From CAZAAW01 sp964483325 (GTDB taxonomy: Bacteria; Pseudomonadota; Alphaproteobacteria; Rhizobiales; Kaistiaceae): a stretch of DNA of 18,653 nt. Position numbers and translations under genes: made by a program. A model generated the notes under the pieces. That model saw only the letters and a list, made by a program, of their open reading frames with translations, did no database searches and was not told the origin of the DNA. The DNA lies in the NCBI GenBank assembly GCA_964483325.1, contig CAZAAW010000037.1, positions 1 through 18,653 of the forward strand, in the 5' to 3' direction. Shown here piece by piece: positions 5,178-13,006 of this stretch (its first letter is position 1; every line of letters starts with the position of its first letter).

Positions 5178-6484
5178 CAGGGCTTCCTCCGGCGGGTCCC
5201 GTTCGGGTCGACGAATTCGGCGCCCGACGGCAGGGCGTCATAGCTGGCGTCGTCCGTCACCCTGGGCAGGCTGGACAGCGGCGTCTGCGAGGCCGGTGCA
5301 GGCGCCTCCGGCGGCTGGAATACCGGCATCGGCTCCAGACCGCGCACGACGTCGGCCGGGTTGAGGCCGTGACGCTGGGCCATGGCGCCGAACTCCTGCG
5401 CCTCCCGCTCGGCCTGCTGCCGGTACTCACCGACACGCACGCCGGTGGAGCGGATAAGATCGGCACGGGCGCCACCCTGCAACACGCTCTCGCCGTTCGC
5501 TGCCCGCTGCCATAGGCCGGTGATCTGCTGCGGGATGGACTGCCCCTGCAGGACTAGCCCCATCTCGCTCTCGCGCACGACCGACGTGGGGTCGAAAATC
5601 TTCGCCATACCGTAGATGAAGTCGAGGTCCGACATGGCCGACGGATCGTCCACCGACTTGATCATGGAGGCCAGGATCGGCGCCGCGACGCGATAGCGCG
5701 AGACGCCCGGCTGGTTCTCGAACTCCTTCCGAGCAGAAGTGATGTCCGAGAACTTCGGCGGGTCCGGCTGCGGCTCGACGCCGGGGAAGACCGGCTCGCC
5801 CGTATCAATGAAGCGCTCGATGCCGTCCGGCCCCTTGGTGTGGGGGCGATCCCCAGGCGCCTTCGGCGCGGTCGGCGCGGTATAGAGCGTGTTGTAGGTG
5901 CCGTCCGGTCCGGGCGCTGTCAGCGATGCGCCCGGGCTCACCTCCATTGGCCCTGCCGGCTTGTTCGGCACGGTGTAACGCGGCTCCATGGTATTCGGGT
6001 CGAGGAACACCTGGCCCGGATTGCCGGTGATCGGCGCATTGGCCGCGCGCTCGGCCTGCCGCTGCTCCCATTCGAAACGCTGGCGGGCGAACGCGTCCTG
6101 CTGCGCCTGGCGCGTCGCGGCCCGGCGGTTCTCCTCGATCTGCATGCCCAGCCGCGGGTCCAGCGCCATGATGGTCGCCATAGCCTGCGGATCGGCCGCC
6201 GCAGCACCATCGCCGCCGGCGCCGTACATTCCCTGCAACGCCCGCGCCATGGCCTGCTGGCGCGCCTCTTCCTTCCGGTCTGCCGCCCGCTGGTTCAGGC
6301 CACCCATGGCCGCCTGCGTCATCTGGGCGACGCCCTGCCACGGCGACTGGATGTTCTGGATGCCGGACGAGCCCTTCAGCAACGCCTCGGCGAGCGCGCG
6401 CTGGCGGGCAATGTCGTCCTCGGTCGCATAGACCTGCTGGCCCTGCGACGGGGCGTCGAAGGAGACGGCGCGGATGTTGGGCAT
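5177..6484 (-). CDS. Internal virion / ejection-type structural protein
   Basis: 435 residues, starting three bases after the stop of the peptidase gene. Residues 20-150 are a long charged Gln/Ala/Arg-rich helical region likely to form coiled coil, then comes a Pro-rich central linker. The C-terminal part carries the segment SDLDFIYGMAKIFDPTSVVRESEMG (residues about 285-309, quoted here without implying exact limits), which I recognise from many phage internal or ejection proteins. It ends in a Pro/Ala-rich tail and a basic RRRKP. It lies between the peptidase and the large ejection protein and is coupled to the latter by TGATG, consistent with an ejected complex. The exact role is inferred. 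Confidence 0.72.
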   Translation of the reverse strand: MPNIRAVSFDAPSQGQQVYATEDDIARQRALAEALLKGSSGIQNIQSPWQGVAQMTQAAMGGLNQRAADRKEEARQQAMARALQGMYGAGGDGAAAADPQAMATIMALDPRLGMQIEENRRAATRQAQQDAFARQRFEWEQRQAERAANAPITGNPGQVFLDPNTMEPRYTVPNKPAGPMEVSPGASLTAPGPDGTYNTLYTAPTAPKAPGDRPHTKGPDGIERFIDTGEPVFPGVEPQPDPPKFSDITSARKEFENQPGVSRYRVAAPILASMIKSVDDPSAMSDLDFIYGMAKIFDPTSVVRESEMGLVLQGQSIPQQITGLWQRAANGESVLQGGARADLIRSTGVRVGEYRQQAEREAQEFGAMAQRHGLNPADVVRGLEPMPVFQPPEAPAPASQTPLSSLPRVTDDASYDALPSGAEFVDPNGTRRRKP

Positions 6485-6487
6485 GGA

Positions 6488-7555
6488 TCAGTACCCGAAG
6501 AAGGATGCGACGGCGCCCGCGAGGCCGCCGCCGGATGGAACGGACTGGGCATTCGCCTGCCCGAACTCGACCGGATCGAGGCCGGCATAGGCGCCGACCG
6601 GCGGCCCGGTGTTGATGCTGTACACGTTGCCGTTGTTGGCCTGGTAGGCCGTGGTGTTGTCGTTCGCCCAGTAGCCGTAGTTCGGCCCGCCGGACGGTCC
6701 GGGATTGGCAACGGCGGGGGTATAGGTCGAGCCCGCCGGCGCCCAGCTCGGGCGGCTCGGCTCGGCGGGAGCCGCCGATGCCGCTGCGGCGCCATTGTTC
6801 AGGTAGGTGTTCGCCTGCTCATAGGCGCGGCCTCGGGCGCCCATCGCCGCGTTCGCCGCCTTCGGCCCGAAGGGCATCAGGATACCAGCCGGCAGATAGC
6901 CCAGCGCCTTGCCCTGAGGCGAATTGAGGAAGGACTTGCCGAGGCTGAAGAGGCCCCCGAGGAAGCCGCCCTTGGGCGCCTGCTGGGCGGGCTGCTGGGC
7001 CGTCGTCGTCCGTGCCGCCATCGGCGTGTAGGCCGATACGCGTCCGCCAGACTGGTAGCCCTTCAGGAAGGCCTGCTCATAGGGATTGGTGAAATTGCGA
7101 CTGGCGGCGCCGCTCGTCAGGCCGTTGGCGCCCCACACAGCCGCAGGCCGGCCAGGCCCAGAGTAGCCCATGTGCAGGGTGCCTTTGCCGAGGCCGTTTT
7201 CCATGTTGTAGAGGCCGAAGCGGTCTGCACCCGCCGCCCGGGCGCCCTCCGCCACGGCGACGCGCTGGTCGGGCGTCCACAGGCTGCCATCAGGGTTGAT
7301 GCCCTTGATGTCCCATTCCGTGCCCTGGCTGTGGCTGAGGTGGCCGCCGCCGCGGCCGGCCGTGACGACGATCTGCGACAGGCCTGCCTGCTGGGCCGCC
7401 TGCTGCGCGCCCTGAAGGATGGCGATCGCCTCCGGCGTCATCCCCTCCATGGACGTGCGGTCCTGGATCCCGTTCACCACCGAGATCGGTGTGCCGAGCT
7501 GGTCGATGTAGCCGGCGATGGTGCGGCTGGACAGGTCAGGGGTCGAGGTCGGCAT
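6488..7555 (-). CDS. M15-like (D-Ala-D-Ala type) peptidoglycan peptidase domain protein
   Basis: 355 residues. Residues about 12-132 form a compact domain with the M15-type zinc-ligand pattern H-x2-G-x3-D (H75, G78, D82 in LSHSQGTEWD) and a later histidine H128 (TLHMGY) in the place of the third ligand. Known M15 enzymes cut peptidoglycan peptides. The rest is a hydrophobic glycine-rich segment (GGFLGGLFSLGKSFL) and a low-complexity Ala/Pro/Asn/Gly region ending AGAVASFFGY. There is no signal peptide. Position among ejection proteins suggests a virion-borne lysin that opens the cell wall during DNA entry. The preceding gene carries a peptidoglycan-binding domain two bases upstream, so binding and cutting functions are on separate, coupled proteins. 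An inactive structural version is possible. Confidence 0.72.
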   Translation of the reverse strand: MPTSTPDLSSRTIAGYIDQLGTPISVVNGIQDRTSMEGMTPEAIAILQGAQQAAQQAGLSQIVVTAGRGGGHLSHSQGTEWDIKGINPDGSLWTPDQRVAVAEGARAAGADRFGLYNMENGLGKGTLHMGYSGPGRPAAVWGANGLTSGAASRNFTNPYEQAFLKGYQSGGRVSAYTPMAARTTTAQQPAQQAPKGGFLGGLFSLGKSFLNSPQGKALGYLPAGILMPFGPKAANAAMGARGRAYEQANTYLNNGAAAASAAPAEPSRPSWAPAGSTYTPAVANPGPSGGPNYGYWANDNTTAYQANNGNVYSINTGPPVGAYAGLDPVEFGQANAQSVPSGGGLAGAVASFFGY

Positions 7556-7557
7556 GC

Positions 7558-8451
7558 TCAGCCTCCCATCAGCATGCGGGCGATCATCTGGCGCGCGCGC
7601 ATCTCGTCCTCGGGCGATATCGCCGCCTGAGGCACGGACGGCGGCAATGCGGGCTTCGGCCGCGGCACCGGGATTTCATCCGGCGGCGCGTCCGTATCGA
7701 AGCTGCCATAGCGCGGCGCCCAGCCCTGCGGATCGCCCGGCTGGAAGGCGTCGCCGAAGCGATCCTGCAGGTGGTAGTCGTGGGCGCGCTTGTCGGCGAT
7801 GTAGCCGAGCCGCGCCCGCTCCATCGCCATCATCCGGTCAGGGTCCGACCAGTTCAGCGCGCTGTCCGGATCGCGCATTGGCGGCTGGAAGGCCACCGGC
7901 GGCTGTAGAGGTGGCTCGAAGGCGCGCGTGGCAGGCTGGTCCGGTTCCGCCGCGATGGCCTGCGGCGGCGGCATCCCGGGCGCCTGTGGCGTCGGCGCCA
8001 TCGGTGCGGCCGGCGTCTGCGGCATCGTGGCCTGGGGCGTCGGTGGCGTCATCGCCTGCGGCACCGGCGCCGCCGCCGGCTCCTGTGCCGGGACGGCAGC
8101 CGCCTCCATCGGCGTGGGGCCGGCCGGCGCCTGCTGGGCCATCAGCGCCTGCACCATGGCGGCCTGCTCCGGCGCCATCGGTGACGCGGCAGTGGCGCCG
8201 CCGCGCATCGGGTTGGCGCGCGGCATCATGCCGCCGGCCTGGGCCAGCGCGGACGCCGTGTCGCCGCCGGCGCGGCCATCGACCTGCAAGCCGGCCTGTT
8301 GCTGGAACTGCTGCACCGCGCGGCGCGTCTGCGGCCCGAAGACCCCGTCGACCGCCACGTCGTAGCCGGCATTGCGCAGCTGCTGCTGCAGCTGGCGGAC
8401 GGCGCCGCCGCGCATCCCCTGCCGAAGGATCAGTCCGGGTTGTGCCATCAT
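7558..8451 (-). CDS. Peptidoglycan-binding domain protein with Pro/Ala-rich linker
   Basis: 297 residues. Residues 9-70 are a clear PG_binding_1-type domain: the VRQLQQQLRNAGY helix, DGVFGPQTRRAVQQFQ and GLQVDG blocks with the family's conserved Gly, Thr and Phe positions. Residues about 75-210 are a disordered Pro/Ala/Gln/Met-rich linker. The C-terminal 85 residues include DSALNWSDPDRMMAMERARLG and a helical end. No catalytic motif is present. The first of two consecutive ATG codons (8451) overlaps the preceding stop. It probably anchors the entry apparatus or the neighbouring M15-like enzyme to the cell wall. In many phages this domain is fused to the hydrolase, so its separation is notable. 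Confidence 0.82.
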   Translation of the reverse strand: MMAQPGLILRQGMRGGAVRQLQQQLRNAGYDVAVDGVFGPQTRRAVQQFQQQAGLQVDGRAGGDTASALAQAGGMMPRANPMRGGATAASPMAPEQAAMVQALMAQQAPAGPTPMEAAAVPAQEPAAAPVPQAMTPPTPQATMPQTPAAPMAPTPQAPGMPPPQAIAAEPDQPATRAFEPPLQPPVAFQPPMRDPDSALNWSDPDRMMAMERARLGYIADKRAHDYHLQDRFGDAFQPGDPQGWAPRYGSFDTDAPPDEIPVPRPKPALPPSVPQAAISPEDEMRARQMIARMLMGG

Positions 8452-9605
8452 GCCACCTGCGCGTAGTCGACGTATTTCAGGCCGCCGTCACGGACCACGG
8501 CATCCGGGTTCTGGCGCTCCACCTCGTCAGCCATGACGCCCATCTGCACCTTCGGGTCGCCGCGGTAGCGGAAGGTGTAGACCGGCAGGCCGGCATCGGT
8601 GCGGCCGACGCGCTGGATGTCCGTCTTGGTGCGACGGTCCGAGAGACCGAACAGCCCGCCGATCAGCGACGATCCGATGCCGAACAGCCCGGACATGCCG
8701 GAATTGTACTGGCTCAGGCGGTTCTGGTAGTCCTGATTGATGTAGGCGCCGACCGGCGCCGCCCCGACCGCCTGCCGGTAGGGCTGCTGGAATTGCGGCA
8801 TGCTGACCTGGCCGCCGCCCAGGAGCGCGCTCACCTCGTTGATCGGCTGATTGCGCACCGCCAGAGACTCGGTGAAGGCGTTCTGCCGCGCCGCGTTGCG
8901 GAAGTCGCCTGCCTGGGCGTTCTGGTTGAACTGCTGGCCGAGCGCCGCGTTCTGCGCCTGCTGCTGGCCCACCGCCATGTTGAACAGCCGCGACTGCTCC
9001 TCGCCGCCGGCAAGGATCGCCTGCGTTCGGGCGTCCGTCTTCGCCTGGTTGAAGCGGTCGACCTCGCCGTTATAGGCCTCGCTGCCCGGCGTCAGGCCCT
9101 GCGAGGCGAGCCGCTGGCGCATCGCCGCCTCGTCCCGGTCGAACTGGGTGTTCTGGCGGGCGAAGATCGCATCCTCAACCCGCTGCCGGTCGGCGCTGAA
9201 GTCGCTCGGCCCAGGCGCGTTGGTGTTCAGCGTCGGGTTGGTGATCGAATTGACTGCCGACGGCAGGCCGTTCGTCGTGAACGGCTTACCCATCGTATTG
9301 CCCAGGCGGATGATCTGCTGGTTGGCGAGCGCATTCATATGCGACGCCGCTTCCATCTGCTGGTTGTACAGCCAGTTCTGCTGCGACGACAGCTTCACGT
9401 CCCGGGTGAACTGCGGGACGGTGACCTGCTTGCCCGTCGTCGGATCAGTATAGGTGCTGGTCCCGCTCTGGGTATAGCGGACACTGCCGAGCGGCGAATT
9501 CTCGTTGATGTTGTTGATCAGCGCGCCGGCGATGCTGGCGTCGCGGTTGGCGGCGCCCTGCGCGGCAGCGGTCTGGTAGGGATCAGGCGGGGATGGAGCG
9601 CGCAT
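8448..9605 (-). CDS. Virion protein with C-terminal S74-like (intramolecular chaperone) domain
   Basis: 385 residues. The start at 9605 has GAGGAA upstream and overlaps the GNAT gene by 23 bases. Residues 1-300 are Gln/Asn/Ala-rich and largely helical, resembling internal virion proteins, with an N-terminal SPLGSVRYTQSGTSTYTDP segment often found in such proteins. A glycine-rich hydrophobic stretch (about 302-320) leads into LSDRRTKTDIQRVGR and then LPVYTFRYRGD, MGVMADEVE and KYVDYAQVA. That is the S74/endosialidase-type chaperone signature, with the serine of SDRR (residue 322) where self-cleavage occurs in known members. Here the domain is short (about 64 residues) and on a protein without obvious fiber repeats. 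Whether it cleaves itself is unknown. Its place between adaptor/nozzle and ejection genes suggests a tail or ejection component. Confidence 0.82.
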   Translation of the reverse strand: MRAPSPPDPYQTAAAQGAANRDASIAGALINNINENSPLGSVRYTQSGTSTYTDPTTGKQVTVPQFTRDVKLSSQQNWLYNQQMEAASHMNALANQQIIRLGNTMGKPFTTNGLPSAVNSITNPTLNTNAPGPSDFSADRQRVEDAIFARQNTQFDRDEAAMRQRLASQGLTPGSEAYNGEVDRFNQAKTDARTQAILAGGEEQSRLFNMAVGQQQAQNAALGQQFNQNAQAGDFRNAARQNAFTESLAVRNQPINEVSALLGGGQVSMPQFQQPYRQAVGAAPVGAYINQDYQNRLSQYNSGMSGLFGIGSSLIGGLFGLSDRRTKTDIQRVGRTDAGLPVYTFRYRGDPKVQMGVMADEVERQNPDAVVRDGGLKYVDYAQVA

Positions 9606-10032
9606 CGTTGTTCCTCAGCCACCGGCATTCGGTCGCCAGCATTCCGTAGATCACCGCGTCTCGCCGGCCGTCGAAGCCGCGGCGCTTGACGCCCTCAAGG
9701 CGCCAGCCCAGCCGCTCTACGAAGCGCCGGGCGTGCCGGTTGCCCTTCGCGACGCGGCATGTCAGCCGCACCAGCCCCAGCCGCCCGAAGGCGAAGCCGA
9801 ATAGCTCGGCGAGGATGGCTCGTGTCAGGAAGCCGGGCCGCTCGACGTAGATCGACAGCTCGGCATCCCAGGCATTCTCGAAGGTCAGCCCGACGGCGCC
9901 GAACAGCAGGCCGTCGCTGACGAAGCCGGCCGCCAGATCGGGCCGGTATTCGCCCACTCCCATCAGCTCGGGGAAATGCGCCGACAGGTAGCGGCCTATG
10001 GGCTCTTGCAGCCCCCAGACCAGTTCGGTCAC
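9583..10032 (-). CDS. GNAT-family acetyltransferase-like protein
   Basis: 149 residues from a GTG start at 10032, where GTGA overlaps the stop of the upstream gene; the longer in-frame extension is out-of-frame shadow of that gene. The GNAT fold is suggested by the central strand-helix region and by the C-terminal RVAKGNRHARRFVERLGWRLEG...DAVIYGML pattern, which matches the RimJ-type 'N..A.rf.eklGF..EG' motif. The acetyl-CoA loop (Q/RxxGxG/A) is not clear, so catalytic activity is doubtful. GNAT-like folds occur in podovirus virion operons (for example proteins related to T7 gp13), where the role may be structural. It could act in virion assembly or in modifying a host target. Confidence 0.75.
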   Translation of the reverse strand: MTELVWGLQEPIGRYLSAHFPELMGVGEYRPDLAAGFVSDGLLFGAVGLTFENAWDAELSIYVERPGFLTRAILAELFGFAFGRLGLVRLTCRVAKGNRHARRFVERLGWRLEGVKRRGFDGRRDAVIYGMLATECRWLRNNDARSIPA

Positions 10033-11570
10033 AGGATGCCGCCAACCTCGAAGGCGACGTCGATCGACACGATGGCGACCAGCGCCGTCGTCGTGCCGAT
10101 CTGGATGCGCGGTGCGCCGACGATGCCTTCGCCGGAGACGGTGATCCACTGCGCGGAAGGCGCGAGGCCGCCGCCCCATTCGGCGACGTCCCATTCGGCG
10201 ATATCCCATTCCTCGCCGGTGGAGCTGAAGGAAAGGGTCGGCGTCGTCGTCGGCAGCCGATCGTCATAGTCGGTCCGCATGTCTATCAGCGGGCGCGGGT
10301 CGCCGTCCGTGAAGAAGTTTGGCCGCACCATCCGGAAGGCCTTGATCTGCGACGTGCCGTAGCGCGACCACGACGGCTGCATGTCGCCGACAACCGCATC
10401 GCCGTTGTCGCTGGCGCCGTTGTCGGCCTGGTAGACGCCGCCGTGCGGCCCGCCGAAATAGATGTTCGATCCGGAGGCCAGCCAGCAGATAGCCGGCTGC
10501 CCCACGAACTTGAACCAGGCGCCGTTGAGGATGTTGTAGGCGAACTGGTCGTACTTGTAGGACGTCAGCGTCGGGATGTTGCAGACCAGCCAGCCGCGGC
10601 GCGGATACATGGCCACCTGCCAGCCATAGGCATCGCGCGCCACCGCGGCGGCCACGAAGTCGTCGCGGATGGGATCGGACAGGACGTCCTTGCCGTCGAT
10701 CGCCGCCAGCACCTGAGACATCTGCACGACGCCGCTTTCGGTGAGGATCACCAGGTCCGCCCCCATCTTCGCGACGCAACGATTTCCTAGCGGCCGGTCG
10801 ATCTTGTAGACGCCGCGCAGCGTCCAGGTGGAGGCCGAAGCCGGATCGGTGCCGGCATACACGACCACCTCGCCCTGCGACGTGATGGCGACCAGCTGAT
10901 CCTCGGGACCATTGCCGCCGTCCAGCGTCCATGTCGCCACGGCCACCAGTTCCCCGCCATGCGGGCAGAGGGCGCCCAGGTCCAGCTTCGTCGCCGTGCC
11001 GGCGATCGCATAGGTGCCCAGATACCAGAGCTTCAGCGTGCCCCGCTCAACGAACCACAGGCGCGCCTGATGTGCCGCGACGGCCACGAGGTCCGCCGCA
11101 GTGACGCCGGTGATCGACTGCGTGGCCCAGCTGGACCCGTCATAGGTCCTCACGCCGTCGGCGCCGTTCACTGCCACCAGGTACTGCCCTGAGGTCGTGG
11201 CGTGCATGATCCACTGCCACTGGGCATTCGTGAGGCCGGTGACGTCGGCCGAGCCGACCGCCCCGGTCGCCGTGACGTCGTAGATTTTCGTCCCCACAGC
11301 TGCGAAGCGCCGGCGAACCGTCGCCGCGGCATATTCCATCAGCGTCTCGACGTCGGCGTCGGGCAAGCCGGTCGCATGGGGGACATACCCGCTGCGCAGG
11401 ACGAGCCGCGAGGCTGTGGGGATCCAGTTGGTGAGCACCGGGGCATAGGCGGCGCTGTCCCGTGTCTCGGTCAGCTTATCGCGGGTATTCCAGCCCTTGA
11501 TCGGAACCGGCAGCGTCCGGGCATTGGCCTTGCGGGCGCGGTTCAGCGGGGCTTCCAGCGCTTCGAGCAT
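10029..11570 (-). CDS. Tail/nozzle-type structural protein (gp10- or tail-tubular-B-like position)
   Basis: 513 residues. The start ATG at 11570 shares one base with the previous stop (TGATG), and the open frame further upstream is rejected because it lies over the gp4-like gene. The N-terminal LPVPIKGWNTRDKLTE...LTNWIPTASRLVLRSGY block is typical of large podovirus tail proteins that follow the gp4-like adaptor. The body has repeated short beta blades (FAAVGTKIYDVT, YLVAVNGADGVRTYDG, DLVAVAAHQARLWFV, EDQLVAITSQGEVVVYAG), suggesting a beta-propeller or similar fold. The end is beta-rich (EEWDIAEWDVAEWG is a short internal repeat). Position matches P22 gp10 (packaged-DNA stabilisation) or the T7 nozzle. 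Which of these it resembles structurally is inference. Confidence 0.78.
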   Translation of the reverse strand: MLEALEAPLNRARKANARTLPVPIKGWNTRDKLTETRDSAAYAPVLTNWIPTASRLVLRSGYVPHATGLPDADVETLMEYAAATVRRRFAAVGTKIYDVTATGAVGSADVTGLTNAQWQWIMHATTSGQYLVAVNGADGVRTYDGSSWATQSITGVTAADLVAVAAHQARLWFVERGTLKLWYLGTYAIAGTATKLDLGALCPHGGELVAVATWTLDGGNGPEDQLVAITSQGEVVVYAGTDPASASTWTLRGVYKIDRPLGNRCVAKMGADLVILTESGVVQMSQVLAAIDGKDVLSDPIRDDFVAAAVARDAYGWQVAMYPRRGWLVCNIPTLTSYKYDQFAYNILNGAWFKFVGQPAICWLASGSNIYFGGPHGGVYQADNGASDNGDAVVGDMQPSWSRYGTSQIKAFRMVRPNFFTDGDPRPLIDMRTDYDDRLPTTTPTLSFSSTGEEWDIAEWDVAEWGGGLAPSAQWITVSGEGIVGAPRIQIGTTTALVAIVSIDVAFEVGGIL

Positions 11571-12274
11571 CAGAGCGGCCAGCTGCCTTCGGGGACCGTG
11601 ATGCTCGGCACGGCGCGCGCCGGCGAGGCACCCATGCTGATCGTGCTGCGGCCACCATCGCGCGCGATGCGATCGAGGATCGTCGCCTGCGCCGTGCGGA
11701 AGTCCTCGGCGTAGTTCAGGCCGACGGACCGGCGATAGCGCCATACGATATCGCTGGTGAGCATCCGCTCGTCCAGCAGCGCCGTCTGCGCGTCGGCCGT
11801 GAACGCCGCCTGATCGCCGATGCGGTCGGCATCCGTGTCGACCCAGTAGGCGGAGACATATTCGAAGGCGATCGTGTCCCCGGCCGGCGGGGCCGGCATC
11901 ATCAGCAGGTCGGTGCCGCGAATGCGGAATTTGTCCATGAGGACGGACGTCGTCAGGGCCTTCTGCTGCTGCCATTCCTGCGGCGACAGCGGACCGACCA
12001 GCGACCGCGACCGGCTGCGGTTGTACAGCGTCTCATCGACGAAGCGGTCGAAGTCGCCGGGGATGGCGCCGGCCTGCACCTCGGCCGCCGTCGTCGAAAA
12101 GGTCTTCTCCTTCGTGAGGATCGTCCAGTTATGGCGCCGGGCGAGCTCCACGCCCGCTTCGTTCACCAGCGCGAACATGCGCACCGCCGTCTGGTCGGTG
12201 TTCGAAACCACCGAAGAAGGCGGCGCCAGCCCGCACTCGCGGGCTGCGGCTTGGACGATCGTCAGGAGGGTCAC
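11570..12274 (-). CDS. gp4-like head-tail adaptor protein
   Basis: 234 residues, GTG start at 12274 overlapping the preceding stop (GTGA). The helical N-terminus (LTIVQAAARECGL; TAVRMFALVNEAGVELAR then HNW), IPGDFDRFVDETLYNRS, GPLSPQEWQQQK and FRIRGTDLLMMPAPPAGD segments fit the podovirus adaptor family related to P22 gp4 and the T7 tail-tubular A protein. These form a ring below the portal and complete the head. Length is close to that of these relatives. The position between head genes and the 513-residue tail protein agrees. The family call is from pattern memory rather than alignment. Confidence 0.8.
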   Translation of the reverse strand: MTLLTIVQAAARECGLAPPSSVVSNTDQTAVRMFALVNEAGVELARRHNWTILTKEKTFSTTAAEVQAGAIPGDFDRFVDETLYNRSRSRSLVGPLSPQEWQQQKALTTSVLMDKFRIRGTDLLMMPAPPAGDTIAFEYVSAYWVDTDADRIGDQAAFTADAQTALLDERMLTSDIVWRYRRSVGLNYAEDFRTAQATILDRIARDGGRSTISMGASPARAVPSITVPEGSWPL

Positions 12275-12954
12275 GGCAGGTCGTCGTCCTGCGCCGCGAC
12301 AGCCCGGCTGCGGCGGCCCTTGGGCGCCTGCTCGGCCGGCTGCTGCTGCCGGGTCGCATCATCGAGCCGCGCCGTCAGCAGCGCGATCTGCTCCCGCAGG
12401 TCGGTCAGCTCGCCGGCCTGCGCCTCGATCTGCCGGTCCCTGAGGGCAAGCTGGTCACCGTAGGCCGCCAGCTCCTTGCCGTCGACGAACGCCTTGGCGC
12501 GGGCGCGCATGTCGCGCGTGTTCGGGTACGGGATTCTGCTCAGGGCATGGTCCGGCAGTTCCGCCAGGTCCTCGACCGTCAGGATGTGGAGCTTCTTGAA
12601 TTCGTCGGCCAGTTCGCGCGGCATGCCCGGCCAGGCGTACAACGCCGTGCCATTCTGCGGCGCTTCCTCACCCTTCAGCCAGTGCTCGTAGAGCGGGCCG
12701 ATAACCTGCCACTCGGCGGCCGCCTGGCGCTGCGCCGTCGGCATCAGACGCGCGACCTTCTCGGAGGTGGTCTGGCCACTCTCGCCCCGCTTGGCCCATT
12801 TCACCCAGTGCGCCTCGCGCATCTGGCTGGGGTCTGCCGGGTCGGGCGTGTATTCGCGCCAGAAGCTCAGCACGGCGATGGCCGGCACGTCGGTCTTGTG
12901 TGTGAAGACGCCGCCGGAGGCCAGCTGCTCGGGCGTCAGGGTCAGTGCGCTCAT
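12271..12954 (-). CDS. Unknown phage protein with C-terminal coiled coil
   Basis: 227 residues; ATG at 12954 with GGAG about seven bases upstream. The N-terminal 130 residues are globular, with several tryptophans (FWREYTPDP, HWVKWAKRGE) and a DEFKKLHILTVEDLAEL segment. From about 165 to 205 a heptad-rich helix is likely (DRQIEAQAGELTDLREQIALLTARLDD split over heptads), followed by a Gln/Lys/Arg-rich tail ending QDDDLP. No enzymatic motif or known family is recognised. The LTVEDLAELPDHALSRIP portion resembles a helix-hairpin-helix-like motif of the type used for protein or DNA contact, but this is weak. Context between capsid and adaptor genes suggests a head or head-completion role. Confidence 0.85.
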   Translation of the reverse strand: MSALTLTPEQLASGGVFTHKTDVPAIAVLSFWREYTPDPADPSQMREAHWVKWAKRGESGQTTSEKVARLMPTAQRQAAAEWQVIGPLYEHWLKGEEAPQNGTALYAWPGMPRELADEFKKLHILTVEDLAELPDHALSRIPYPNTRDMRARAKAFVDGKELAAYGDQLALRDRQIEAQAGELTDLREQIALLTARLDDATRQQQPAEQAPKGRRSRAVAAQDDDLP

Positions 12955-12971
12955 GGTCGCTCCATGGAGGG

Positions 12972-13001
12972 CGGCCCGGCCAGATCGCTCCGGCCGGGCC
13001 G
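12972..13001. repeat. Perfect 10-bp inverted repeat between capsid block and next gene
   Basis: CGGCCCGGCC (12972-12981) and GGCCGGGCCG (12992-13001) pair perfectly around a 10-base loop. On the minus strand the hairpin follows the stop of the decoration-like gene within about five bases and precedes the next start by about 17. No T-run follows, so it is not a typical intrinsic terminator. It may protect the upstream capsid mRNA from 3' decay or lower expression of the genes beyond. Confidence 0.65.
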
Positions 13002-13006
13002 ATTTG

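Noticed and set aside
5840..7630. 596-residue plus-strand open frame
   Set aside because: Lies antisense to three convincing minus-strand virion genes; Arg/Gly/Ala-rich composition without domains is what GC3-biased genes produce on the opposite strand.
8509..8520. Partial match to the operator core (TTCTGGCGCT) in the S74-domain gene, and others near 976-985
   Set aside because: Only about 9-10 bases match, in coding sequence and without promoter-like elements; expected by chance in GC-rich DNA.
7518..9689. 723-residue plus-strand open frame
   Set aside because: Antisense to the peptidoglycan-binding and S74-domain genes; low-complexity Arg/Pro/Ala sequence, no ribosome site or motif.
10029..11975. 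648-residue version of the nozzle-like protein
   Set aside because: The extra N-terminal part overlaps the gp4-like gene in another frame and looks like shadow; the TGATG junction at 11570 gives a better start.
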